64,000 nt of DNA from Burkholderia sp. Bp8992 (GTDB taxonomy: Bacteria; Pseudomonadota; Gammaproteobacteria; Burkholderiales; Burkholderiaceae), in NCBI RefSeq assembly GCF_003853705.1, contig NZ_QTQI01000004.1, forward strand, positions 248,001 through 312,000, written 5' to 3'. Numbering within the stretch: position 1 is the stretch's first letter; the number at the start of each line of letters is the position of its first letter. Both the position numbers and the translations under genes were made by a program. Positions 26,827-34,697 of the stretch are shown here, one piece after another. The notes below the pieces were generated by a model that was given only the letters and a program-made list of their open reading frames with translations, searched no databases and was not told the DNA's origin.

Positions 26827-27339
26827 ATGATGTCGAATAAAGCTCGTCTGGCCCTGGCCGTGATGATGATCAGCGCGCTCGCCGCATGTAAGTCGGGCGT
26901 GAAGCTCGACGACAAGGCGAACAACGCGGGCGCAGTCAGCACGCAGCCGAGCGCCGACAACGTCGCGCAAGTGAACGTCGATCCGCTGAACGACCCGAAC
27001 AGCCCGCTCGCGAAGCGCAGCATCTACTTCGACTTCGACAGCTATTCGGTGAAGGACGAGTACCAGCCGCTGATGCAGCAGCACGCTCAGTACCTGAAGA
27101 GCCACCCGCAGCGTCACGTGCTGATCCAGGGCAACACCGACGAACGCGGCACGAGCGAGTACAACCTCGCGCTGGGCCAGAAGCGTGCGGAAGCCGTCCG
27201 TCGTGCGATGGCACTGCTCGGCGTGAACGATTCGCAAATGGAAGCCGTGAGCCTCGGCAAGGAAAAGCCGCAGGCAGCAGGTCACGACGAAGCATCGTGG
27301 GCGCAGAACCGTCGCGCCGACCTCGTCTACCAACAGTAA
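26827..27339 (+). CDS. pal: Pal, peptidoglycan-associated lipoprotein
   Basis: 170 residues. The lipobox is ISALAAC, so the mature protein starts at a lipidated Cys. A Pro/Asn-rich linker leads to an OmpA-like peptidoglycan-binding domain (IYFDFDSYSVKDEYQPLM; GNTDERGTSEYNLALGQKRA). It anchors the outer membrane to the wall. GGAGAG lies 5-6 nt before ATG 26827; the next codon is also ATG and could be used. Confidence 0.97.
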   Translation: MMSNKARLALAVMMISALAACKSGVKLDDKANNAGAVSTQPSADNVAQVNVDPLNDPNSPLAKRSIYFDFDSYSVKDEYQPLMQQHAQYLKSHPQRHVLIQGNTDERGTSEYNLALGQKRAEAVRRAMALLGVNDSQMEAVSLGKEKPQAAGHDEASWAQNRRADLVYQQ

Positions 27340-27358
27340 GTAACGGAAGAATCGCCGT

Positions 27359-28108
27359 ATGACGCACCGTGTAACCTGGCTGCGTGCAGCCGCAGCTCTC
27401 TGCGTCGCCGGCGCGGCGTGGTCGGCCGCGCCGGCGCACGCCGGCGTGTTCGACGACAACGAAGCGCGCCGCGCCGTGCTCGATCTGCGCAGCAAAACCG
27501 ACAACCTGGCGAGCCAGTTGTCGGCCGCCCAGCGTACGATCCTCGATCAATCCGGCCGTCTCGACCAGCTGAACCAGCAGGTCGCGACGCTGCGCGGCGA
27601 AAACGAGGATCTGACGAACCGGCTGACGACACTCGAGCGGCAGCAGAAGGAGTACTACCAGGATCTCGACACGCGGCTCAAGAAGTTCGAGCCGCAGCAG
27701 ACGACGATCGATGGTGTCGAAGGCACCGTGCAGCCGGGTGAAACGGATGCGCTCAGCGCAGCGCAGCAGCAGTTCCGCAACGGCAACTTCAAGGCGGCCG
27801 CGGCTTCGTTCCGCGCGTTCATCGCGAAGTATCCGCAGAGCCCCTACCAGCCGACCGCGCAGTACTGGTACGGCAATGCGCAATACGCGCTGCGCGACTA
27901 CCGCGGCTCGACCGCGACGTGGCAAGGGATCGTCAGCAAGTTCCCGCAGCATCCGCGCGCGGCCGATGCCCTCGTGGCGATCGGGACGAACCAGCTCGAA
28001 CAAGGCCAGAAGGCGGCCGCGAAGAAGACGTTCGAGCAGGTCGTGTCGCAGTACGCCGGGTCGAACGCGGCGCAGACGGCGCAGGGCAAGCTCGAAACGA
28101 TCAAATAA
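27359..28108 (+). CDS. cpoB: CpoB (YbgF), Tol-Pal periplasmic coordinator
   Basis: 249 residues. A signal peptide ends near PAHA. A trimerising coiled coil lies at about 30-105 (RTILDQSGRLDQLNQQVATL). TPR repeats at about 125-249 include FRNGNFKAAAASFRAFIAKYPQSPY. CpoB links peptidoglycan synthesis with outer-membrane constriction. It is the last protein gene of the tol cluster, 17 bp after the tRNA promoter begins downstream. Confidence 0.93.
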   Translation: MTHRVTWLRAAAALCVAGAAWSAAPAHAGVFDDNEARRAVLDLRSKTDNLASQLSAAQRTILDQSGRLDQLNQQVATLRGENEDLTNRLTTLERQQKEYYQDLDTRLKKFEPQQTTIDGVEGTVQPGETDALSAAQQQFRNGNFKAAAASFRAFIAKYPQSPYQPTAQYWYGNAQYALRDYRGSTATWQGIVSKFPQHPRAADALVAIGTNQLEQGQKAAAKKTFEQVVSQYAGSNAAQTAQGKLETIK

Positions 28109-28124
28109 TTATCGCGGCGGGCTG

Positions 28125-28153
28125 TTGACACCCTGACAACCCGTCGCTATAAT
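28125..28153 (+). promoter_or_regulatory. consensus sigma-70 promoter for tRNA-Lys
   Basis: TTGACA (28125-28130), a 17-bp spacer and TATAAT (28148-28153) match the sigma-70 consensus at all 12 positions. Transcription should start near 28160, giving a leader of about 57 nt before the tRNA. The leader can pair GGGTCG (28166-28171) with CGACCC (28193-28198). Confidence 0.9.
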
Positions 28154-28216
28154 CTTTTGCTCTTTGGGTCGCTTCCAAAGTTGTTGAAGCAACGACCCGA
28201 CAGGTTTCAAGAACGT

Positions 28217-28293
28217 GGGGTGGTAACTCAGTTGGTTAGAGTATCTGACTTTTAATCAGAGAGTCGAGGGTTCGAGTCCCTCCCACCCTACCA
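28217..28293 (+). tRNA. tRNA-Lys (anticodon UUU)
   Basis: 77 nt with encoded CCA. Acceptor arm GGGGTGG pairs with CCACCCT (one G-U at the first pair). The D-arm is ACTC/GAGT, the anticodon arm TCTGA-CTTTTAA-TCAGA with TTT at 28251-28253, and the T-arm GAGGG-TTCGAGT-CCCTC. It lies between cpoB and a rho-independent terminator. Confidence 0.95.
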
Positions 28294-28315
28294 ACTATCT
28301 TTGATAGTGCAAATT

Positions 28316-28342
28316 AAAGCCTCCCAAGTGGAGGCTTTTTTG
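28316..28342 (+). terminator. rho-independent terminator of tRNA-Lys
   Basis: AAAGCCTCC (28316-28324), 5-nt loop, GGAGGCTTT (28330-28338), continuing into a T-run. The stem has 9 bp. This is the best-formed intrinsic terminator in the window. Confidence 0.92.
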
Positions 28343-28424
28343 CGTCTGTCTTCTGGCCGTTCGAATCTGGATGCATCGACGATGCGCGCCACGCGCCCAG
28401 TCGCGCGCGGCGCCAGATGCGCAG

Positions 28425-29372
28425 TCAGCGCACACTCACGTCCCGCAGCACCGCCCCATATCCCGCGTACAGATTGCCGTCGGGCAGCAACTGCCGCTGC
28501 GCGAGTTGCCGGTGCACGACCGGCAGGCTATGGAACGGCATCCGCGCGAACAGGTGATGTTCGATATGGAAATGAATCGAATGCGGACCGAACAGGAACG
28601 TCTGCCACGAACGCCGGACGATCGTGCGCGCGTTGCGGCTCTGGTCCTCGCCGGCCGGCAACCCCGCGTGCTCGAAGATCGCCCGCACCTGCCCGGCAAG
28701 CGGCAACAGCGTGACCGACGGCACGATCCACAACGCGACATACAGCAACGGATGTCCGGCCAACGCGAGCGCACCGAACAGCAAACCGTTGCAGGCCAGC
28801 ATCGACACGATCTCCCATGCTGCATATGCGCGCGATTTTTCCACTTTCGGCAACGCATGCGCGAACTTGCCGCGCGCGAGCTTCACGATGCTCGTCACGT
28901 AGCCGACTCCGCACGCATAAGCGAGCAGGCGGCCGACCAACCGCCCGCGCGTCACCGGATAGTCGTGCACGCCGAACAGCAGCGCGACGGGATCGTCCAG
29001 CTGCATCGGCGCGCGATGGTGCTTGAGATGACCCGCACGGTACGTGCGCAGCGACAGCCACAACGGACCGGCCGCGAACAGTTGTCCGAGCAAGTCGTTG
29101 ATGCGCCGATTCCTCGCCAGCAACCCGTGTGCGCCTTCGTGCATCATGACCGCGAGCGCAAGCTGGCTGCGCGCGATCACGATCGCCGCACACACGTACA
29201 CGAACGGATGCGGCAATACGATCGCCACCGCGAACGCCGCGGCAATCATCAACCAGTCGCCGGCCAGTGCCATCGCGACACGCGATGCATCCACGCGAAA
29301 CAACGCGGGATCGGGCTCGAACCGCGCAAGCTCCTCATTCGGCACACCTTGACGAAGATCGGCAGCCGTCAC
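28425..29372 (-). CDS. membrane fatty-acid desaturase family protein
   Basis: 315 residues with several membrane segments and all three histidine boxes of di-iron desaturases/hydroxylases: HEGAH (78-82), HLKHH (115-119) and HIEHH (269-273). These enzymes introduce double bonds or hydroxyls into acyl or sphingoid chains in the inner membrane. The start is a GTG at 29372, overlapping the PAP2 stop (GTGA) and preceded by AGGAGG 5-6 nt upstream. It is the last gene of a six-gene minus-strand operon. The lipid substrate is unknown; sphingolipid and fatty-acyl desaturases share these boxes. Confidence 0.85.
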   Translation of the reverse strand: MTAADLRQGVPNEELARFEPDPALFRVDASRVAMALAGDWLMIAAAFAVAIVLPHPFVYVCAAIVIARSQLALAVMMHEGAHGLLARNRRINDLLGQLFAAGPLWLSLRTYRAGHLKHHRAPMQLDDPVALLFGVHDYPVTRGRLVGRLLAYACGVGYVTSIVKLARGKFAHALPKVEKSRAYAAWEIVSMLACNGLLFGALALAGHPLLYVALWIVPSVTLLPLAGQVRAIFEHAGLPAGEDQSRNARTIVRRSWQTFLFGPHSIHFHIEHHLFARMPFHSLPVVHRQLAQRQLLPDGNLYAGYGAVLRDVSVR

Positions 29373-29986
29373 GCGAACCTCCTGCGCAGCGAACGCCGTT
29401 CGACCCACATCGCACTGACCATCGCGAGCACCACGCCGCCGAGCACATCGACCACCGTGTGCTGCTTGAGCGTCAGCGTCGATACGCAGATCAGCAGCCC
29501 GACCGCAGTTGCCACGATCCGGCGCCGGTCCACCAGCGTCCGGCACGCAAGGCACGTCACCGCGACATGCAGGCTCGGAAATCCGTTGGCCGCGAGATCG
29601 AGCTGCCACATGCGCGCGAGACGATGGCGCACGAACGCGTTGCCGATCTCCGCGACGTCGGGCCGCGGCACGGCTTCCGGAAACAGCAGGAAGCAGACGA
29701 CACCGAGTACGAACGCGATCAGCACGGCCTCCTTGAACGCAACAAACGCGGGCGGCCGTGCATAGGCGGCCAGCACGATCACGAACGGAAAGAACGCGAC
29801 ATAGACGAACCACGACCATGCGAGGAACGGAATCCGCGCATCGATCGCCGTGGCCAGCACGTAGCGCGGCGTAACGCCGCGCTCGAGCACGAAGAAGATC
29901 GCGAGGCCGGCAGCCATGCCGAACGCCGCGGCCAGCATCTGCCGGACATCGAGCCGGCGATCGTCATGAAGCGTCAACGTCTTCAT
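29369..29986 (-). CDS. PAP2-superfamily membrane phosphatase/transferase (Aur1-like motif)
   Basis: 205 residues with about six membrane segments. PAP2 motifs: FPSLHV (136-141) and LKQHTVVDVLGG with His176 and Asp180. The FPSLHV...H...D arrangement resembles the PAP2_3 subgroup that contains inositol-phosphorylceramide synthases as well as lipid phosphatases. It starts by ATGA overlap with the glycosyltransferase upstream and overlaps the desaturase by 4 nt. Its role is probably to transfer or remove a phospho-group on the lipid made by this operon; the subgroup call is from motif appearance only. Confidence 0.75.
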   Translation of the reverse strand: MKTLTLHDDRRLDVRQMLAAAFGMAAGLAIFFVLERGVTPRYVLATAIDARIPFLAWSWFVYVAFFPFVIVLAAYARPPAFVAFKEAVLIAFVLGVVCFLLFPEAVPRPDVAEIGNAFVRHRLARMWQLDLAANGFPSLHVAVTCLACRTLVDRRRIVATAVGLLICVSTLTLKQHTVVDVLGGVVLAMVSAMWVERRSLRRRFA

Positions 29987-31140
29987 CGCGGTGCCGGCGC
30001 CTCGCATCGGGTTTCCGCGTCGGCCGGCCACGCATGCGACCGCAGTGCGAGGATACGCGACGTCCATGCGTCCACGCGCGCACGCGCCTGCTCGCGTCCG
30101 GCGCGCGTTCCTGCCGGCGTGCCCGGATTGCGCATCAGGTCGGCAACGGCCTGCCTGATCGCCTGCCGGAATGCCGCAGCATCGCCACGCCACGTGACGA
30201 CGCGGTGCACGAGTTGCAGCTGCGCCGCGCGCGCAGCGTTGCTCGCCTGCTCGGGCTGATCGGTCAGCACGAGCAGGATCGGGCGGCGATAGACGCGCGC
30301 GATCGACAGCGCGGCCATGCCGGGCGCCGATACGATCAGCGGCGCATGCGCGGCGCGCGTCACCCAGTCGGCATCGACACCGGTCCAGCCGTCGTGCCCG
30401 GCGTAGCCCTCGCCCACGCGATGCGCGGCAAGCCCCGCGTCGCGCATGCCGGCCGACAGCGCATCGGCGAGCGCGACGTCGCGGAAGTGCGGATTCAGAT
30501 AAACGGCCGCGGCAGCCTGTTCGGGCGCCGGCAGTTCGGCGACAACCGGCAACGGCGTCGGCAGCCGGTAGTGTCCGCGCGATGGCGGCACATCGTCGGC
30601 CGCGTCGTACGCAAAATCGTGTTCGATGCAGCCCAGCGCCGAATCGATCTGCCAGTCGACAATCCGTGCGAACGCACGCGCCAGCATGCGCGGCAGCCGC
30701 GCATCGAAATTCCCGGTCAACGCACGGCGCAGGCTGCCGCCATACACGTGAACGACGCGGCGGCGCCAGCCCGGTACCGCGCCCATGAACAGCAGCGCCG
30801 GATGAAACGAATCGTTGATCACGAGATCCGCATCGCGAACGATCGCACGCAGCCGCACGATGTCGCGCAGCATCCGCGTCGGCCTGAACACGTAGTGCGC
30901 GACGTTGCGATCAGTCGCGTCGCGCAGCATGTTCTGCCGCTCGTCGAACTGCACCGCGTAGTGACGGGACAGCACCGGCGCATCGATGCCGAATGCGGCC
31001 AGGAACGCCTGTCCCGCATCGGACGTCGTCAACACGTCGACCTGCGCGCCGGCCGCACGCAACGCATGCACGAGCAATTGCGCGCGCATCAGGTGGCCGC
31101 GCGCATCGGCTGTCGCGAGATAGACGATCCGCAGCATCAT
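29983..31140 (-). CDS. GT-B glycosyltransferase (MurG/UGT-like)
   Basis: 385 residues. The N-terminal domain begins LRIVYLATADARGHLMRAQLLVHAL, the GHxxR-type opening of MurG/UGT-like enzymes that glycosylate lipids or small molecules. The C-terminal nucleotide-sugar site includes HAPLIVSAPGMAALSIARVYRRPILLVLTDQPEQ. It starts at ATG 31140, overlapping the diiron gene stop (ATGA), and ends in a 4-nt overlap with the PAP2 gene. Acceptor unknown; operon context suggests a lipid. Confidence 0.75.
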   Translation of the reverse strand: MMLRIVYLATADARGHLMRAQLLVHALRAAGAQVDVLTTSDAGQAFLAAFGIDAPVLSRHYAVQFDERQNMLRDATDRNVAHYVFRPTRMLRDIVRLRAIVRDADLVINDSFHPALLFMGAVPGWRRRVVHVYGGSLRRALTGNFDARLPRMLARAFARIVDWQIDSALGCIEHDFAYDAADDVPPSRGHYRLPTPLPVVAELPAPEQAAAAVYLNPHFRDVALADALSAGMRDAGLAAHRVGEGYAGHDGWTGVDADWVTRAAHAPLIVSAPGMAALSIARVYRRPILLVLTDQPEQASNAARAAQLQLVHRVVTWRGDAAAFRQAIRQAVADLMRNPGTPAGTRAGREQARARVDAWTSRILALRSHAWPADAETRCEAPAPR

Positions 31141-31886
31141 GCGCGCGGACGAAGCGAATGGATCCAGCCGGCTGCGTACATCGCCAGCGCGCCCGTCACG
31201 CCGAACCCGGCTTCGATCGCGCGGATTTCGCGCAGCAACGCGGCGAGATGCGCGGCCTCCGATGGCGCAACGAGACGACGCAACGTATCCGAACAGAGCC
31301 GCACGTGCCGCGTCTCGTCGGCGAGCACGCGCGAGAGCAACGGACGCAGCGGATGCGTGTCGCCGATCGTCGCGCAGTGGCGTGCGAGCACGCGCATCGC
31401 CATCTGTTCCGCGCACAGGCCCGTCGCATAGGCCGGCACGAGCACGCCTTGCGCGAAATGCGGCGCATGGCGCTGCGCGAGCCTTCGCCATCGCATGATC
31501 TTGCGCCGGCTCAGCCAGTCGGGTTCGTGCGGCCCGGCCGACGCCTCGGCGCCGCGCCGGCGCAGCGCATCGGCAAATGCAACTGCGTGACGGCGCTCGT
31601 CCGCGAGATGCTGCTCGATCCGCGGCGCGAGCCAGGCCGGCGGCTGTCCGGTCCAGTCTTCATGCAACGCGCACTCGGTCGCCTCTTCGCCGATCAGGTA
31701 CATGCGCAGCATCCAGCGCTCGCCGTGCGCGCTGCGATGCAGCCGCCGGATCGCCGCCCGCTTGATGCGATCGACGAGATACGCACGCACCCGCGCCGCA
31801 CCCTGCGGCACGGGTACATCGAGACAGTCGAAGCACGCGCCGTCCGCCGTTTGCGGCGACGCGTGCAGTTCGCCTGCCGCACTCAT
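31137..31886 (-). CDS. ferritin-like diiron protein of unknown function
   Basis: 249 residues, all helical. Two half-sites typical of carboxylate-bridged diiron proteins are visible: Glu67/Glu68 with E97RRH100 (LADERRHAVAF), and Glu160 with E191TRH194 (LADETRHVRLC). This pattern occurs in ferritin-like oxygenases, hydroxylases and rubrerythrin-type proteins. No signal peptide or membrane segment. It is translationally coupled on both sides (ATGA overlaps with the exported protein and the glycosyltransferase). A hydroxylase or oxidase acting on the lipid product is plausible but unproven. Confidence 0.75.
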   Translation of the reverse strand: MSAAGELHASPQTADGACFDCLDVPVPQGAARVRAYLVDRIKRAAIRRLHRSAHGERWMLRMYLIGEEATECALHEDWTGQPPAWLAPRIEQHLADERRHAVAFADALRRRGAEASAGPHEPDWLSRRKIMRWRRLAQRHAPHFAQGVLVPAYATGLCAEQMAMRVLARHCATIGDTHPLRPLLSRVLADETRHVRLCSDTLRRLVAPSEAAHLAALLREIRAIEAGFGVTGALAMYAAGWIHSLRPRA

Positions 31887-32896
31887 GCCGGCACACTCCG
31901 TGCGGACACGGATTTCGTCGCCGCAGCAGCCGCGGCCGGATCGCGACGCCAGCCGAGGATCAGGCCGACGAAGCTTTCCTGCAAGAACGCATGCGCGGAC
32001 GCTGCGGCGCCCGCGAACGCTTCCTCATGGCCGTTCACGCGCAGATAGCCGTTGCCGTCGCGCGCGCCGAATTCGATCCGGTCGTTCTTTTTGAAACCGC
32101 GCTCGCGCACGTCTTTCAGCAGCGCACTGCCGTCGAGACCGAACAGGAACAGCTCGCGCTGCGCGACCCACACCGGAATGTGATTGCTCAGTGCGTCGAA
32201 ACGGATCGACCACGTGCCCGACGCCAATGCGCGATCGACGTCCGCATCGCGCGGTGCATTCGACGTGAAGCTCGCACGTGCGACCGACTTCGTCAGGCCG
32301 CCGACGCCGAGCGCGATCGTGATGTCGTCCGCGGACGGCTGCTTCGGATCGGTCGCGCTCACCTTCACGAGATGCCGCGCGAGCCGCGACGCCAGCGACG
32401 GATGCGCGAACAGCGCGAGCGTTTCGTCCGGCGTCAGCACGTCGCGCTCGCCGTCGCCCTCCTTCACGCGCACACGGTACGGATCGATCCGCACATCGGT
32501 GAACTTGCCGCGCACGGGCGCGTGGACATACACGTCGCGGTCCCATTTCGCGCCGTCGCGGCGCAGCAGCACGTGCACGCTCAGCGGCACGCGCCGTCCG
32601 TCGCCGTCGACACCCGTGCCCTGCAGCAGCACGTCGCCGAGCACGTCCTTCGTGCGGCGGTTCGCATCGCTCGAGAAGACGATCGCGTGCGCATCGGTAT
32701 CGATGCTCGCGTGAACGTCGGACGCATCGAGCGCGATGCGATTGCAGTCCGTCGCGGCCGCACTCGCGAACGGGCAGCCGCTTTGCGACGCGAAGTGATA
32801 GATCCCGCGCCCCGAGTGATCGATCGGCGCGGCATGGGCGCCGGTGCTGGCGGCAAACAGGGTGAGGCAGGCAACACGGGTGGCGAATGAGGGCAT
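31883..32896 (-). CDS. exported protein, family not recognised
   Basis: 337 residues with a clear Sec signal peptide (MPSFATRVACLTLFAASTGAHA, cleavage after AHA). The mature protein is soluble and beta-rich in appearance, with two cysteines near the N-terminus (GCPFAS and DCNRI). It has no repeats or catalytic motif I can name. Late landmarks are SGTWSIRFDALSNHIPVW and RIEFGARDGNGYLRVNGHE. It starts 50 bp after the GT2 gene and overlaps the diiron gene. Presumably a periplasmic partner of the lipid-modifying operon; function unknown. Confidence 0.65.
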   Translation of the reverse strand: MPSFATRVACLTLFAASTGAHAAPIDHSGRGIYHFASQSGCPFASAAATDCNRIALDASDVHASIDTDAHAIVFSSDANRRTKDVLGDVLLQGTGVDGDGRRVPLSVHVLLRRDGAKWDRDVYVHAPVRGKFTDVRIDPYRVRVKEGDGERDVLTPDETLALFAHPSLASRLARHLVKVSATDPKQPSADDITIALGVGGLTKSVARASFTSNAPRDADVDRALASGTWSIRFDALSNHIPVWVAQRELFLFGLDGSALLKDVRERGFKKNDRIEFGARDGNGYLRVNGHEEAFAGAAASAHAFLQESFVGLILGWRRDPAAAAAATKSVSARSVPA

Positions 32897-32946
32897 GGTC
32901 GTCGTCGGAATGGATTCAGGATGTCGAAGTAACGTGGGGCGCCGCT

Positions 32947-34011
32947 TCAATGACGGTGATAGGACAGCGCATCGAGATCGCGCCGGGCCGACGCTCGCCC
33001 TGCGAGCCCGAACCCGCGCGCCAGTGCGCCGAGCGTATCGACGGCGGACGCGGCGATCGTGACGCCGACGGCCGCGAGATAGCGAATCGCACCCAATTGC
33101 GGCAACTGCTGATGATCGAGCGCCCGCAGGCTGTAGCCGAGCCGCATCGCCATCACGCAGAACGGGCCGAGCGGGCCGCTGCGGCCGAGCCATTGCCACC
33201 GGCGCGGCAGGTACGCGTTCACGAGATACGGCGTCAGCCCGACGCTGTCCTCGCCGCGCATCCAGCGCAGCTTCAGCGACTCGAAATGCGTGTCCGGCAG
33301 CCGGTGCTCGGTGTGTGCATCCGGCGCGAACTCGACGGCCACGCCGGCTGCCTGCATCCGCAACCCCATCACCTGGCAATGCGCGCGATAGACGCCATCG
33401 AGCGGCTCGTAGCGGAATTGCGCGAATACATCGCGCCGGAACGCAACGTTGTTCGCATAGAAGTTGCGCGTCGCACCGGCGCGCAGCGGACTCGGGAAAT
33501 ACATGAAATCGATCGACGTCAGCGCGGTGCCGAGCACGTTCGGCGCGTAGCTGGTGCGCCCCGCCACGGCGACGGGTGCGTCGCCCGCCTCCCGCGCGAA
33601 TGGCGCGAGCAGGTGTTCGAGCCAGTCGTCGGCCGGGCGGCAATCTGCATCGCCGAACACGACGATGTCGCAGCGGTCCGCGTCGACGCGATCGAAGCCG
33701 TCGTTTTTCGCATCGTAGTAGCCGGTGCTCGCGCCGATCTCGACGAAATCGATCGGACGGCCGGCCAGCGCAGTGATTTCCGTGCGCGCGTCGGCCGGCA
33801 GGCCGTCGTGCGTGATGATCCATTGCGCGAGTGCCGCCGGCGGCACGGTCTGCCTCGACAGCGCCGACACGAGGCGCTTCAGGCTGTCGACGGCCTGCGC
33901 GAGACCCGCGCCGCCGCGCAGGTTGTTCGTCTCCAGCACGAGCGCGGCCCTCGCTGCCACGGAACGAGCGGCCGCACGCGTACGCGGTGCGGTTTCATTG
34001 AAGTTCGGCAT
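32947..34011 (-). CDS. GT-A glycosyltransferase family 2
   Basis: 354 residues. ALVLETNNLRGG opens a GT2 fold. The nucleotide-sugar DxD is FGDADCRPADDWLE, and the acceptor-side acidic motif is HRLPDTHFESLKLRWMRGED. Weakly hydrophobic C-terminal stretches suggest membrane association. It is the first gene of the operon; GGTGGAG lies 9 nt before ATG 34011. An in-frame ATG at 34044 has no Shine-Dalgarno. The sugar donor cannot be told from sequence. Confidence 0.78.
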   Translation of the reverse strand: MPNFNETAPRTRAAARSVAARAALVLETNNLRGGAGLAQAVDSLKRLVSALSRQTVPPAALAQWIITHDGLPADARTEITALAGRPIDFVEIGASTGYYDAKNDGFDRVDADRCDIVVFGDADCRPADDWLEHLLAPFAREAGDAPVAVAGRTSYAPNVLGTALTSIDFMYFPSPLRAGATRNFYANNVAFRRDVFAQFRYEPLDGVYRAHCQVMGLRMQAAGVAVEFAPDAHTEHRLPDTHFESLKLRWMRGEDSVGLTPYLVNAYLPRRWQWLGRSGPLGPFCVMAMRLGYSLRALDHQQLPQLGAIRYLAAVGVTIAASAVDTLGALARGFGLAGRASARRDLDALSYHRH

Positions 34012-34149
34012 CCGGAATATCTCCACCGTCGTGCGCGACGGCATGGATGAAACGGCAGGAAGGTGGCCAGCGGCGCGCCGGCGAAAGCCGGCCGCCGCGG
34101 ATCACGTCGCCCGGCGGACCGCCTGGTCAGGCGCCCGCCTTGCGCGACG

Positions 34150-34593
34150 TCACTCCTGGATCGACGGCGCGGAGTCTGCGTCGGTGAAGCGCGGCTTCGC
34201 GTTCTGCAGGTCGCGCGTGTTCTTCTGCACGGCCACCGAGCCGAACAGCGCGAGCACGAACGACATCGCGTAGAAGCCCTTTTCGCTCAGTTGCAGCGTG
34301 GCGTTGAAAAGGCCGACGACCAGCAGCGCGATCGACAGCAGCAGCGCGATCCAGCTGAGGCCGTAGTAGATGCCCGTGACGGGAATGCCTTCCGCGCGGT
34401 CGCGCACGCTCTTCTGCAACGAGATCGCCGCGTAAAGGCCGAACACCAGCACTGTGAAGTAGTAGCCCTTCTCGTTGAGTTGCATGCCGGCATTCCAGAG
34501 GCCGATCAGGAAGGCCGCGAAGCCGGCGAGCAGCGCGGCCCACGACGCGGCCACGAACGCGAACGACGGCTGCTGGATGGTGGTCTGGTTCAT
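34150..34593 (-). CDS. yiaA: YiaA/YiaB-family inner-membrane protein
   Basis: 147 residues, four membrane segments arranged as two repeats: FAAFLIGLWNAGMQLNEKGYY and LLVVGLFNATLQLSEKGFY occupy the same place in each half. This tandem yiaAB domain structure and length match E. coli YiaA. Function unknown. ATG 34593 (MNQTTIQQ) matches the family start; a further ATG at 34653 would add 20 charged residues. Confidence 0.85.
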   Translation of the reverse strand: MNQTTIQQPSFAFVAASWAALLAGFAAFLIGLWNAGMQLNEKGYYFTVLVFGLYAAISLQKSVRDRAEGIPVTGIYYGLSWIALLLSIALLVVGLFNATLQLSEKGFYAMSFVLALFGSVAVQKNTRDLQNAKPRFTDADSAPSIQE

Positions 34594-34697
34594 TGCTTTG
34601 CCCTCTCTTTCTTCTTGTTCGAAATCGTTTTCGTTGAACTGCGTTTTGCGCATGGTAGCAGCTTTGGTGCTGCGCCACGACAGTCTCACTTGCAGCC

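Noticed and set aside
28217-28293. tRNA-Lys as attachment site for an island carrying the following operon
   Set aside because: I found no second copy of the tRNA 3' end and no integrase; a normal terminator follows and the next operon has the same GC-rich style as the core genes.
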